A DNA stretch of 64,000 nt from Stenopsyche tienmushanensis (lineage: Eukaryota; Arthropoda; Insecta; Trichoptera; Stenopsychidae), in the NCBI GenBank assembly GCA_008973525.1, contig WACJ01000079.1, positions 1-64,000 of the forward strand, written 5' to 3'. Positions 23,501 to 35,844 of this stretch are shown one piece after another (within the stretch, counting starts at the first letter, position 1; every line of letters begins with the position of its first letter). Position numbers and translations under genes: made by a program. Below the pieces are notes generated by a model. That model was not told the origin of the DNA. It worked only from the letters and a program-made list of their open reading frames with translations, and made no database searches.

Positions 23501-26060
23501 TTTATTTCGTACCCTGATAATCTACCTTGTGCATCAACTTTAAGAGAGCTTAAGCTTGCAGAAATATTACTTATTCTGCTTTAAGTCATATAAATTTATA
23601 AAACTGCCAAGTCAAAGGAGTTTCATCGTCTTTACCATTTACATTATCAAATTTTCAAATCATAGCCAAATTTGTTTCCTTGGAATCTATCAAATATGCT
23701 AAAATTAAAAAATGTTAAAATTCGTTCACATAGCTTAATTAATTAATGCATTCATTTTAAATCAAGACTATTCAAAAACATGTTTTTATAACTGACTATG
23801 TCAAAAAAATATTAATGTAATAATATACATAGTCAATCAAACAGAATAAGCTATAAGGGCGAAAGCTCGTAAAAGCTTTATATTTGTGTATTGCTAAATC
23901 ATAAGACTTCATTTCATGTATTATAACTTTCTATTACAAGGCAACCTATTTTATTTTTATTTTTGCATATATAAATATAAGTTCATTGCCAATTAGCCAA
24001 TTTATCATAGAGTTTGGCATACCATTGAATATATTATATTATATACACAAACGTCTTGAACGAACTTAAATAGCAATAGATTTCTTCAATAAGCTCTTCG
24101 AATGAAAAAGGTTGTTGCTCTTCGAAAGCAGTTGAATTCGAATCTAAACATAGTCTCAAAATTAAATTTCATTGAACCCATGCAAGTATACAAGTCTCAA
24201 AAGCTCAATGCTTAGGCTTAATTTCGACATTAATTTGAATGCTAGAAATATATTCACCGAGCAAAGTGGTTTTGTTCTATTTGCACTGCTTTTAAAACCA
24301 CTGTCTTTTGAGCTTATTCAAAACCAGATAAATTCTATTTAACACCTTCGCAAGTTCAAAATGGGTGATCACATTTTCCGAAATGCATTTTGGTCTTCGT
24401 CTATTTATTAGAGGGATTTTCTATATAAGGTTGATGTTATAATTGCCATCACATGAATATATATTTTAACGAATTTACCTTGGAATAATTGAAAATAAAA
24501 CATAACCAAATATATTCATTTGGATCATTGTTTACTCTTTACAAAGAAGATTATCAGAATTTAAGCTGCTTTATTCGGAATGGTGATTTGTTTTGGTATT
24601 TAAAAAAGATACTACACCTAACTGCGAGACTTTATAGACGAACCTCTTTCTCAAGTAGTCTTGGCTTAATTCATTTTTATAGGATAGGATTTTATACCTA
24701 TTTGAGTTATTTTAATTATATTAATATGCTACATTAATACAGCGACTGCACAATAAATTGCTTTCATGAGATATAAACACATGTGAAATTCTGCGTGTTT
24801 AAATAAATACAAATATTTCTATATTCTGGCCAGGGAATTGTCGGGCCGTTACTTATAATATATTTTATATTGCTTTTTTCATGGAGTGGGTGCGCACCCT
24901 TGAAACTATATGTGTTTTTGATCGGTTTTGCTAAATCCCTGAATATTTCAAAATCGCGGCCATAAAGGACCCTTTTACCATAGTATTAGAACCTCGGCTT
25001 TGATTTAATATGATCAAAGGGCCTCGAGACGCGGGGTAAAACTACAGAAAAGCACATTTTCTGGCGGAGTGTTTTGCAATATAGCCATTAGAAAACAAGG
25101 TTGCGATGTGCTTAAATTTCAAATACTAGCATATTGACAGGGGATGAGGGTTTCGAAAATGGGGAGAACACGCTCCGTCTTCCTGAACTAGCGACTGGAT
25201 TAAACGTGATTAGTTCAATTCATCAAAGTCATGTTTGAACGTCAATTAGGGGTGCCATGCCCGGCGACGTTTGAATCGGAACATTTTTACTTCCGTGTAT
25301 TGTTTGAACTCATACCTCCAACTATAACTTGGAACTTCGGAGATCCGAGTATAGAAAGTGCTGAGTCAATTAAGGGTGCAGATTTTACTAATGGCGAGTA
25401 AACTTTTAATGACATATATAAGGTGAGTTGGGGACGTAAGTCTGAGCTACTGAATAAAATATTATTAAGTTGAGACGAACGTTCGGCCAAGGGTGTAGGA
25501 TAAAATTAGCATTTTGCTAAACCAAAAAATAACTACCTAATATGTATCGATTTCGTTTGATTGAACTTGATATGCAAATGTGATACATTGCAAAGTTTTA
25601 CCTCTAACCTCTCTATATTTATAATTAAGACAATCAATACACATATATTATTTCTAATTAGGGGTTGAAACTGAAGCCAATATAGCTCCCTATGCTATTT
25701 AATTTCATTTTTCAAAAGTAAATTTTAATACAGAATAGGCAAACTACATGAAGGGTTAGAATTTCAGTTAATCAAAGATCGATCGTGATGGATTAAGCTT
25801 CTGTGGGATATATTATTTTTTGTGCAAATTCGACTATTTGAAATTGACAAAAATACTGAAATCTTCATTATCTTTAAATATAGATTTCTATTGTATTGAT
25901 ATTTCTTTTGTTTTCTATTACTTTCAAGACAAAGACGTCAATGGAGATTTCCGCTTAATTTTTAGTATGAATTCAAATTGAGATATAACGCAGCGATATC
26001 AAGTAGTTACAAAGACAGACATTTTGTCGACTCGTAAAGAAAAAAGAGAAAGAAAAATCT
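20546..26060. other. AT-rich intergenic DNA, nothing recognised
   Basis: Long stretch with only short frames lacking recognisable domains. A local motif, ACGCGTTTTT, occurs twice within 22,850-22,910. From about 24,880 to 25,500 the base composition is less AT-rich, with no identifiable frame. No RNA gene seen. Confidence 0.4.
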
Positions 26061-26241
26061 AGTTGCGGGAAGGACGTATTCCCGTAACCAAGGCTATCCG
26101 ACGATCTTTACCTCCTACGAATAAGTATCAAAGAGATAATGCTGCACACATACTCGCAGGACCACGGAAGACATCACTGTTAAATTAACACATTACGACT
26201 GAACAGAGACGGAAGATTTTACTGTTAATCTGTTAATCTGG
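26061..26241 (+). repeat. Two-copy dispersed repeat, copy 1
   Basis: Shares with 31,120-31,350 the ordered blocks GCGGGAAGGACGTATTCCCG, AAGGCTATCCGACGA, CACTGTTAAATTRACA, AGAGACGGRAGAT and TGTTAATCTGGCG. The order and spacing make a common ancestral insertion likely. No coding sense. Possibly a SINE or non-LTR 3' end. Confidence 0.65.
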
Positions 26242-27856
26242 CGTGGGATGTCATTCTAATTCTAAATTCTGACATTAAATTAAAATATACAAAGCTGCTT
26301 TTTTGTCTACAAGTAGTTTATATTGATAATTGTTAAATAAACGTTATCTTCTTTCAATACATGGTGGCTATGGCTTCTTTACGAGTGGCTAAATTTGTAG
26401 CGCAAAATTTTGCAACTTTCAAAAAATTACAATATTAAATACATATAATATTTATTATAAGCAATCACAACATATTTTCAGTCTTATAAGTACAAGAAAT
26501 TTATATAATATTTATAAATGTCGGCAACAACATCATTGCGATAGACTGCCGTTTTGATTACTTCAGAATAATTACTCGTGTACTAAATTATGTTCATTAT
26601 CATTACTGTAATTTAATAATTGATTTTTATAGAAGTCCAAAGAATAGTGATATATATCAACATTTAGTCTATCATCTATTGATAACTTAACAAGTATTTA
26701 ATTAGCTATATGTAATAAAATCAAAGATCTTGACAACTAAGTCTTATCTGATTTAATTTGGTTAAATTGTTAATAAGTATACGTTGTAAGCTTTTTTGTT
26801 CGGGCTAAGTTTTTGTCCTATTTAACTTTGTCCATCCTTTTGTCCACTTCGATCTCATCCCTAGTAAATTTTCAAAAATAAAACCCAACCGAACTAATCT
26901 CATTTGGGCAACAACGTGCCCTTCAAATGGACTCATTAATATCTAGACTGATTGACTTAATCCAATAATATCCTGATAAATATTGTAGCATTAAGTACAC
27001 CCCGAAAGGGTATGCGCCCTATTGTGAGGCAAATTCGTGCTATAAATATAAATTATTCGTTTTTATTCGTCCTTATACAGCATTTAGTCACTATTAATAT
27101 TAAATGCTGAATGCGGTTATCATTGAAATATACAGAATGAAAATTATCATCTCTTCGTTTCGACGAACAATGGAGCAGCCATGGCCGACCCACAATACCC
27201 CAACCCAGTGGCACGATCTGTGATCTGTTACAATGAATAAGCTTGTTTATTATTTTGACGGGGCTCGCTAATCGGATAACGCCCTCGACGACGTATATAA
27301 GGACATTATATAACGCACTTACGTATACTCTGTCTGCCATTATCGGGGGCCACATCATCCCCCCGTTGAGGCTTTTTTTAGAACGATACATAAGAATATA
27401 AAATGATTCGGAACCGGCCTGAAAAAAGCCAACAGTTATTTATCATGCCGCTGAAGGTTGGATGATTCTCGGCTATTTTTATGATTAATTATGACCCAAA
27501 GTTGGAAAGGCCTGACCTACTTTTTGAGGAATAATTAATAATGAACATGCAAAGTCGGTCTTTCAAGTCCATCAAAAACTTCAAGATTTATATAGTGTTC
27601 TTTGGCGATCGTTTATCACAAATTACGCGAGGATCGCTTCAAAGGCGGCTTTCATTATTTTACATTGGGAAAGATCAAAATGTATCAACTATCTAATTTT
27701 TCCCTGAATGATTTATATAACATCTACAAAGACGCTCAAGCTAAAATTCCCAAAATATATTTATCATTTAGGTTTTCAGACCATTTAAGCCATTCATTAA
27801 ACCGAATAGTAAAGGGTTTAAAATAAATCAATGTCATGGGTATCACATTACAACAT
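26242..27856. other. AT-rich intergenic DNA
   Basis: The frame at 27,053-27,391 (-), 112 codons, matches no family I know. No repeat or RNA gene recognised. Confidence 0.4.
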
Positions 27857-28256
27857 ATCCGCGGTAATCCGACAAACTTTCTACAAGGCAGTGTCGGATT
27901 ATCAAATTTGTCGGACTATAGAGTACTGCTTCCGACCTCTTGTACTCCGGAACTTTTTGGAAGAGAAAACTTGTAATCCGTAAAATTATGAGATATACAT
28001 AGATAATACAAGCCTTCATCTCTTGTCTGGCCAACGATCAGTGATAAAGACAAACTTTTGAATGTTCTCATGGCTCTTTTTTATATCATTAATCGTAAGT
28101 CGTCTTATAATGCACTCACTTGCTATTTTACAAAAAGATTAAATACGATTTAAACAATACATTGACGAAGCTTTACCGTAAATATGTACTATACTTGTAT
28201 TGGCATGTCGGATTACATAGGGCTCCGGATTAAACCAGGGCCGGATTACCGCGGGT
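27857..28256. mobile_element. Probable pogo/Tigger-like non-autonomous element
   Basis: CCGCGGTAATCCG at 27,859-27,871 is repeated in inverse at 28,242-28,254. Inside each end the motif TAATCCG or its complement CGGATTA recurs (for example GTCGGATTATC at 27,888 and GTCGGATTACAT at 28,207), giving a subterminal-repeat pattern resembling that of Tigger-type elements. No transposase reading was recognised; the frame at 28,139-28,522 (-) partly overlaps it and is not similar to any transposase I know. Exact ends and target site are uncertain. Confidence 0.4.
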
Positions 28257-28603
28257 CTATTATCAACTTTTTTTTTTATTCCTATGTAGAATTTCTTTTC
28301 GTTTGTTAAAATTTGCCAAGATGAAGTCTCAGATAGGACAAGAAATTGAATACATCGGGTTTTCCCGTACACTCTCACGCACAACAGTGATGTTTTCAGC
28401 AGACCTCGCGCTTCCGTGATAAACGGGTATTGCCCGATTATTTTTTTAACGGTTTGATTTAAATTTGGCCACCAATCGTCGAAAAGTCGACTAGGTAGGA
28501 CGAAGTTTCTCGAATGGAGCACCGATTTTAAAAATAAAATTAGTATCTTTTATACACGTTGTTCAACGCTATAACCTTCTTTAATAATTTTCCATATATT
28601 ATA

Positions 28604-29209
28604 CATTCAAACCTCTTTTTCTGCGGTTTCGAAGTTATGCGATTTTTTTTAGAACATTTTTTTTCTTTTTTTTAAATTTCATAAAGAGTACGTATCGAGA
28701 CAAAACTGTGACAAAATAAGGTCAAAAAATGACTTGACTGATTTTTTTTTAAACAGTTGCCGTTTTACGATATATTTTTTTTTAGTTAGGGACTATAGTG
28801 ACATCTTTACTAATTATGAATTATATTGTTGGAAAGAGAAAATCCACACGGAATAATGATGACATTGACACTGGATATACTATTTTTTCCGAAGAAGAGT
28901 TCGATTTTGAGTCATATCGAAAATCGCAACGAAAATTATCATACAGCAATGATAGTTAGTAATTAAAATCATTAATATTTCTCTAGTGGATGTCTGGCAT
29001 TTGAGATTTTACCAATGATGCAAGACGTTATTTTTTAATTGCCTTGTTGTTTTCCTATTTTTTATTAACTTTTTTTATGCGATTTTGTATATATTTTATA
29101 TAGCTGTTTCCAAGTTATGCGGTTTTTAAAATCCTATTTCTATGTAAGTCATAGCTTTTTTTGTGCGATTTTCCGTGGAACGCTTCTACCGCACAAAAAA
29201 GTTTAAGCG
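28604..29209 (+). mobile_element. pogo-like element with TA target site
   Basis: The left end CATTCAAACCTCTTTTTCTG follows TA (28,602-28,603), and the right end, reverse-complemented, reads CGCTTAAACTTTTTTGTGCG beside TA (29,210-29,211). The ends are imperfect inverted repeats of about 24 bp. Internal GCGGTTT and GCGATTTT motifs recur. A small intact frame at 28,816-28,959 (47 codons, +) encodes an acidic peptide containing SEEEFDFESYRKSQRK. Acidic tails of this sort occur at the C-terminus of pogo-type transposases, but 47 residues are too few to assign it. The element is non-autonomous. Confidence 0.5.
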
Positions 29210-29960
29210 TACTATTAAATAATTTACAATAAATTTGACAGATGCTGCTTTAACTACATGGCGCCCTTATTGAAAGACTCTGTATATATGTATATAATTC
29301 AAATATTTTACATATAAAACTGTATATGATCAATTTAGATTACTATAATTAATTTTAAAAAAAACATTGCCTACAACTAATATTAATAAACTAATTTATG
29401 ATATTTGAGACTCCAATTTTTGCAAACAAATTCTATTATTGATCGTTCTTACAGACATATTTATAACAAACAAATGATAAACGCTTCAGTTTTATTTCAA
29501 TTGAAATATTTATAAAAAAATTCATGCATGTTTTGACTGTCATATGGGTTCATCGAGTCAAATTCAATCAAAATATTTTAAACCGATCGTGCTGAAAGAA
29601 TTTTAGTATATATTTTATTTTGATATTCGAGTATGATCCAATAACAAAAAGACGGCTGAAATACGACGAAAATACGTATTTGATATAAAACGAAATTCGA
29701 GAAATTTAAGCATTATGATATTAGCTTTGTACGTTTCAGAAAATGTGGCTGAAGAACACAAAATATCTGCATTAAGAGTCTGTCACGTTGGTTCTTAATT
29801 TTAAGGCTGTATCTTTCACCGGTTCACATTTCACATACATGGTGAATTTACATTCAGGAAGCGTTCTTTAATTTCTCATTCCCCAAAAGCCTTCCAAATG
29901 AAGAAAAAGTACCTGAAATAATATTCCGGTGATGTTTCAGCGCGCATTAAGCAAAGTCAC
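29210..29960. other. AT-rich intergenic DNA, nothing recognised
   Basis: Only short A/T-biased frames. No repeat or RNA gene seen. Confidence 0.5.
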
Positions 29961-30380
29961 TTGAATTATTTATCCCTGTTTTTATTTCGCAGCCATTTCT
30001 CCGCGTCTAAATGTTGTTTTATTAAGAATCAGACAAATTTCTTGCAATGGATTTATAAAAAAAAATACGATAAACATATGAAGCACATATCGAATCGAAG
30101 GACCATCACGTGTCATGCCGAACACTTTGATGGGACCGCCAACAAAAGCGATGTCTTTATAAAAGATACCGGGGGCAAAGTAGCTCGAAGAGCTTCCCTC
30201 GTCTTCCTTCCTTCCTGGATTCAATCAGGATACAGGAAATGGCTGCCTGCTGCGCAAATTATGCCCATGTTTCCTTCCGCCAGGGACGGACAAGACGGCA
30301 GTCGAAGAAAGGACGAAGGTAAATGCGTTTCGGTCCTGACTCACTCACTATGTGCACTTTACTACCCATCGTCAATATGA
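29961..30380 (+). other. Open frame with splice-like borders; possible exon
   Basis: A 139-codon frame in a locally GC-richer patch. Inside it a pyrimidine tract and CAG end at 29,991 and a GAAG/GTAAAT donor-like site follows 30,318, leaving 327 bases (109 codons) open throughout. The peptide is basic and matches no domain I recognise, and an 80-codon frame runs antisense. AG and GT sites are common by chance, so this is a weak exon candidate only. Confidence 0.15.
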
Positions 30381-31119
30381 CTGACGTATTTCCACTTAGG
30401 GAAGTAAAGAATGCGGCCTCCTTAATGGAAAATCAAATAACTTCATCCGTTTTCCATCAATTTCCGGTGGTTTGTAAGAAAGCTAGATAGGTACAAACGC
30501 ACACCGGAACGTAAATATGAAAGCTCTTCATGCTAAATTTTAATTTCGAGACGAATCCGTACCGGAAAAATAATTTTCTTTGAAAATCTTTCCCGACTTT
30601 TTCTCATTGGCGTATCAATTTTCTTGTGCAAAAATTCAATTAAAAATAACGAAATTTATATGAAAAAATATCAGACTTTCGATCAACCTATATCAATATA
30701 TTGGCTACACACACAGGTCTCCACGTACGTGTATTCGTATAAAAGAATTAAACTCAATAGAGAAATAAAACGTCATCCTGAAAGAGTGCATTAGATACCC
30801 CCTCAAAAGATCCAAGTCCTCAACGGAAAGATAGGCACTCCCCTAATCGCAATAGTATGAGAGTAAAAAAAAAACACGAATACAGGCTTCAAAGGAATAA
30901 ATGGTCTGAAAACTTTAAAGGTAATTCAAAGTGAATCTTGAAAAAAACTCGTTTTATACTCGTCGGTGAATAATAACAAGATGTTATTGGAATCATATAA
31001 TGCGAACGTATGTATAAAATGTACATGGACGAATTATCATCCCCATTAATTGGCGATGTTAATGTGTTCATTGGTGTCAGAAATAGTTTGAAGTTCGAAC
31101 TTCTTAATTAATCATGATA
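30381..31119. other. AT-rich intergenic DNA, nothing recognised
   Basis: No recognisable frame, repeat or RNA gene. Confidence 0.5.
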
Positions 31120-31350
31120 AAGAGATCAGGCCCCGGGAAGGACGTCATCCCGCAGTCAAGGCTATCCGACGACTCCTCACGACTCCCGCCTTCTGCGTGT
31201 CATCATCGAACCAACAACGGTGCATGCGTAAGAAGTGATCGGTGTCGTTCCATCAGACACAATGTGTCCACAACGCTACAGAAGATGACGCTGTTAAATT
31301 GACATATTAAGCCTAAAGAGAGACGGGAGATGTTGTTGTTAATCTGGCGA
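31120..31350 (+). repeat. Two-copy dispersed repeat, copy 2
   Basis: Partner of 26,061-26,241, slightly longer and GC-richer. Blocks GGGAAGGACGTCATCCCGCA, AAGGCTATCCGACGACT, GACGCTGTTAAATTGACA and AGAGACGGGAGATG are recognisable. Just beyond it, AGATTAACAGCGTCATTG at 31,360-31,377 is the inverse of the internal CTGTTAA/GACGC block, so an RNA copy could fold back there. The frame at 31,114-31,302 is a by-product. Confidence 0.65.
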
Positions 31351-33318
31351 ATTAAATCTATACAGATTAACAGCGTCATTGCATGGGGATGATAACTGAT
31401 CCATGCTACATATGGTTAAAAAATATGCACTTACTAACATAATGACATGATATTTTCAAGCGATTATTAACCTGCAATTCGGTATGCGATTAATATTTTT
31501 ATATTGCAAATTGTAAAATTAATATGCAAATTGTATCATCCTAAGTGAATTTGAATTCAACACATTTATATAGTTTTGAATCTTACATAGAAATTATGAT
31601 CAATTCTATTCACGCATGCTTCCAAATATATCAAAGACTTTGTTAGTTCAATACTAAATATACGATATTGCTACATACATTCGCAGAATGTCACGATTTT
31701 TTGAGTTTCACCATCCGTACAAAATTAAATTTCCAATGCGTTCTCAGCCAAGCACATGGGGGATGAAATTTGCAAGGGTAAGGGTTAAATTCACGGCTCT
31801 TAGTACATCGCCTCAAAGCTACGGAAGTATCCCAAATCCAATACTTCCTAAATTTGACGTGCTCAACAAGCGAACATAATGATGTTTAAATTCGATAATT
31901 TTTGTGGTTGGTTAAGCCCGGTCAGAGGACAACGTTACATGGGATAGTCTTGGCGATGTAACACATATAATCCCATGACAGTGAGTCTTATGGTCTGCAT
32001 TCACAGAATACGTAATTACATGAATGTCAAATCGGAATGCTGAGGACATCAGTTGGGCTGTCCAATTGTGGGTCCAACCATGGATGTACAAAGGCTATCA
32101 ATTTAGGGATACTTAAGGGTGCTTTGACTGTATTATCGTCTCAATATATCAAATATTCAAATAGATTCAATGTATTATATTGTGTATTGAAACTAATTAA
32201 ATCAATAATACGCGATCAAATAACATACGCTGGAGGGATATTTTGGGTTTCTATATAAAATGATTGTATTAAACGTATTGGTATTTTTCTAGAATATATT
32301 TGAATAGGAGCTTGAAGTCTTTTTGTCTGGGGGTAAAAAGATACGGAAAGTTTTTTAATAATTTGGGCACACGTATGCTTACATCCGGGGAGCTTTTCCT
32401 ACCACAAAAAGGATGCATTGAGAGTAACTCACCACAATGCAATGTAGTTTTATTTTTATTTGAGCCCTTTGTGCTTCATAGATTTACCGTATAACAAGGT
32501 TTATAGATATGGCGTATTGCCACTGAATAAAAAATACTGGGGTGTTCTCATCCACGTTTCGTGTTCTTCCTGCGCCCTAGAGCATCCCTCTTCTCCCGTT
32601 CGTCTTGCTGAACACACACATGCACACACCCCCGGGTACATTCGGCTACAAAGTGTATAGTTTACGGTGGATGTCACTGTTCATTCCCGGATTTATCTCC
32701 ATGGAGATATATGCCTAAAGGAAATTGCGCCGTCAAAGCATTTGAACGTCAAAGGACAACGGTCCTCGAAGTAAGCCAGACATCCTCAAAAAAGTAATCG
32801 CTGCCCACTTTCATAATCGCCGTTACCCTTTCCTGCTTATGGGGCTTCAATAATACCTGCATAATGATAGTTAATGTCGCCCCTTCGCTTCTAAGCGTTT
32901 TCATTTACGATGTCTAAATCTCCAATTAGCAATGACATTTTAGTAATGAACGCTTAACCCTTAATGACCCTCGGGGACAACCCTGCAAAGATAGATAATT
33001 TTTTTTACGGAAGATTAAATTCTGCTCATGCATATATTTCAAGTGGATGAACACAACGTATAACATAAAAATAACTTCAACCTTTATGCATAATATTCAC
33101 ATCAAAACATTGTCATCTCCGTATAATTTTAATAATAATTGCTTTTGTGCATCTGTGGGAATATTATAAAAAATAATTTTCAGACGCAAAACGGTTGTTA
33201 AGCATCGATTTAACAAAATAATTTTCCATTTTATTTTTTTCCACGGTAATAGAGGGAAGTATTATGCTACTTTAATAGTACATTTTAATGCTTTGTATCC
33301 CTCTAATTTTGTCATATA
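31351..33318. other. Intergenic DNA
   Basis: No gene recognised. A GC-richer patch at about 32,540-32,700 has a CACACA-type run and a frame at 32,460-32,660 with no known similarity. Confidence 0.4.
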
Positions 33319-33490
33319 CAGTCAACCCTTCTATAGTGTCTAGATAGGGACCACGCTATAGAAAGTTAAGCATCCGTATAAAATTTGTACATGACTAACA
33401 CGCACGAGGGGGCATTGATCTTACGTATTTTACCCATTGCTTATGTAAAAGACGACCCAAATGAAGTGGACGCTATAGAAGGGTTGACTG
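33319..33490. mobile_element. 172-bp TA-flanked MITE
   Basis: Bounded by TA at 33,317-33,318 and 33,491-33,492. The termini CAGTCAACCCTTCTATAG are perfect 18-bp inverted repeats, and similarity continues a few bases further inward. TA duplication and a CAG start place it in the Tc1/mariner/pogo superfamily, most like Tigger-derived miniatures. It has no coding capacity; the frame starting at 33,385 runs across its right end and is incidental. Well-preserved ends suggest a fairly recent insertion. Confidence 0.88.
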
Positions 33491-34323
33491 TACTTAAATT
33501 GGACATACCAATCTCCATAGGAGATTTTCCTGGGGATCGAATTTTACGTAGTGGATTCCAAATATTTTTAAAAATATTTTAAACATAAATATAGATGCAT
33601 AGTACTTTTCTCGTTTCGATTTCCGTGAGAACGCTCGAATAATAAAAAAAAATGTACATAATTATTTATGCAAATTTTATTGTTGGATACATTAGAATGA
33701 GCATTGTTTTTAAATATTTTTTTCTCTAAATATTCACAAAAAAAATTGCTCATCACCGGCATCCAAGCAATCTTACTTTTTGTATCGATAGTAGAAGACA
33801 TCATCAATGGGTTCAATCTTGAATTTTTATATTCATTTTAACCCTTATTTCTATTAGATTCTTGTCTCGCCAAGCATGGATCTATCAAATACGTTCCTCG
33901 CAATTGATGAGGAATTATTGTATATAACTACATCATTTGTTCTAAATTTGAGACAAAATTGATGATTTCACTTCCATGCATCACATTGTCAAATTAAATT
34001 TTAATTTGATGCTCTCTCGTCTCTTTTCTGCATTGTTCAACTGTAAAATTCAGCGATTGCAAATATTTCCGCCCCGAATTCCACCACCCACCCCAACATC
34101 ACAAAATCTTTCCGTAATTATTAGCACGTGTCTCGAGACATTCGCTTCATACAGAATTTAATATTCAATAAGCTGATAGAAGAAAATGCGTGGCACACGT
34201 CAAAGTCGGAGTGTATACGTCAATCAGGGTGGAATGTCCCGTGGGTGGTGCGTATCCTGGCAACCCCTGCTGTGGTGCATTTAAGAGGAAGAGGCATTAG
34301 ACACTAAAAACAAATTAATTATG
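33491..34323. other. AT-rich intergenic DNA
   Basis: Contains one inverse copy of the recurring GAGCGTTCTCACGGAAAT motif at 33,608-33,640. No gene or RNA gene seen. Confidence 0.45.
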
Positions 34324-34402
34324 CAAGGCCCAGCATCGAACCCGGACCCCCGCACTTATCCGTCCCTTGGCGGGAGAGTCGCTAACATGCGGGCTCTCCC
34401 GG
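34324..34402 (-). repeat. tRNA-like SINE head (degenerate)
   Basis: On the minus strand GGTCCGGGTTCGATGCTGGG is a good internal pol III B box, and ATGTTAGCGACTCTCCCG lies about where an A box would be. A full tRNA cloverleaf is not possible: the T-stem is mismatched, no seven-pair acceptor stem forms, and GGGAGAG/CTCTCCC pair internally instead. It is therefore more likely a tRNA-derived SINE head or tRNA pseudogene than a functional tRNA. Confidence 0.5.
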
Positions 34403-35844
34403 AAGATAAATGCCAAATAAAAGGGAGAGCTATCGCTTACGAACAGATGAGAACCGTCCTTAAACTCAACTCCTAAAAACTAACTGCTACTTTCGTTAAA
34501 CTTTTATTTACTCGTTCACGGTATTTGTATATATAAATAAGGCCAGTGGATTCCGGCTCGCTTTATGGCCCCGTAAAAAAATGCTGGCCTCGCGCAACTC
34601 GAAGCCCTGCCCAACCGTTATAAAGTTGAACTATTCAACTAAGTACTAGGCCATTGAATTTTTAAAATAGCGCCAAATAATTTTCGTTTCCACATGGTCA
34701 GCTGGTACAATATACTTATTTCGGTACATTAAACCCACTCTTGCGCGAGGACCTTTAACCTTTTTGAGCTAAATGGCACATTAAAGAATTTACGAAGCAA
34801 TGATGGGCGCTAAGCGTTTAACGAAACGTATTCCTTAATCAAGGCAAATGAATGAAAATATCAGTAAATGTAATAAAAGCCTTAGTTTTGATGATAAATC
34901 TGTTAGCGTGGGCACAATTGCTCCAAATATAATGCTGTCTTTCATAGACATACTTACACATAAAGTCTACTTATTAAAAGCAGATCGAATACTACAAATG
35001 GTCTGCTGACTGCTATTTAACAACTTGTATGTGTGTTTTCAATTAGCATGCTCTATCCAACAAGAACGATTTTGCCTTGATCAATTTGTTATATAAAATC
35101 TTGCAGTTTTTGTAAGATATTAAATTACATGGTAAAAACGAATCTAGCAATGTAGTATCTCCATTAAAAAAAACACATACACACAAATACGTCATTAAAA
35201 CCATATGAAAGTGGTTATTAAAAAAGTCAATATAAAAGAAAATATATAGCTCTGTATCTAAATTTTAAAAATCTTACATTTGATTTAATTTTAATGGATG
35301 AAACTTAGCTTTTTTGTGAAGGAATTCATTAAATGTATGATTTGTACTTTCCAAAAATGGTCTATAAATAATAGCTTAAAACTTTTTAACCCTTTTGTCA
35401 ATGAAAGTTTTAATTTCCTCCCATCACATTGTCCGAAAATATTTTCTGCAGCACAAGTAAAAGAATAATATAGGTTTTTCCAAGCATATGATGTAAAAAG
35501 GATGACACAGGTAAAAATGCAGGTCAGCGTAAGAAATATCATAAATTATTTTATAGAGCGAAAGGATTGAAATTTCTTTATAGAACTTGAAGAAAAACGT
35601 GATATATTGTAAATATTCTATGAAAAAAATATCTATGTCTGACCAAATCTATTTTATAGGTATCTAGGTAGGTACATAAATAGAAACATTTTTTTTTCTC
35701 GAAATATGTTTCCTAAACTTTTTTTACATTTTTTAAATTCTGTAAAACCCTCAAAATGACAGTCAAAGGAAGTCAGAGATTGAATGGGTCTGGCCAGACC
35801 CTCTTATGGATAGAAAGGTCAAAAAATAAAATATGATTTATGAA
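34403..35844. other. AT-rich intergenic DNA, nothing recognised
   Basis: Frames such as 35,291-35,542 (-) have no recognisable domain. Confidence 0.45.

Noticed and set aside
34324..34402. Functional tRNA gene
   Set aside because: Good B box but mismatched T-stem, no acceptor stem and a competing internal stem; called a SINE head instead.
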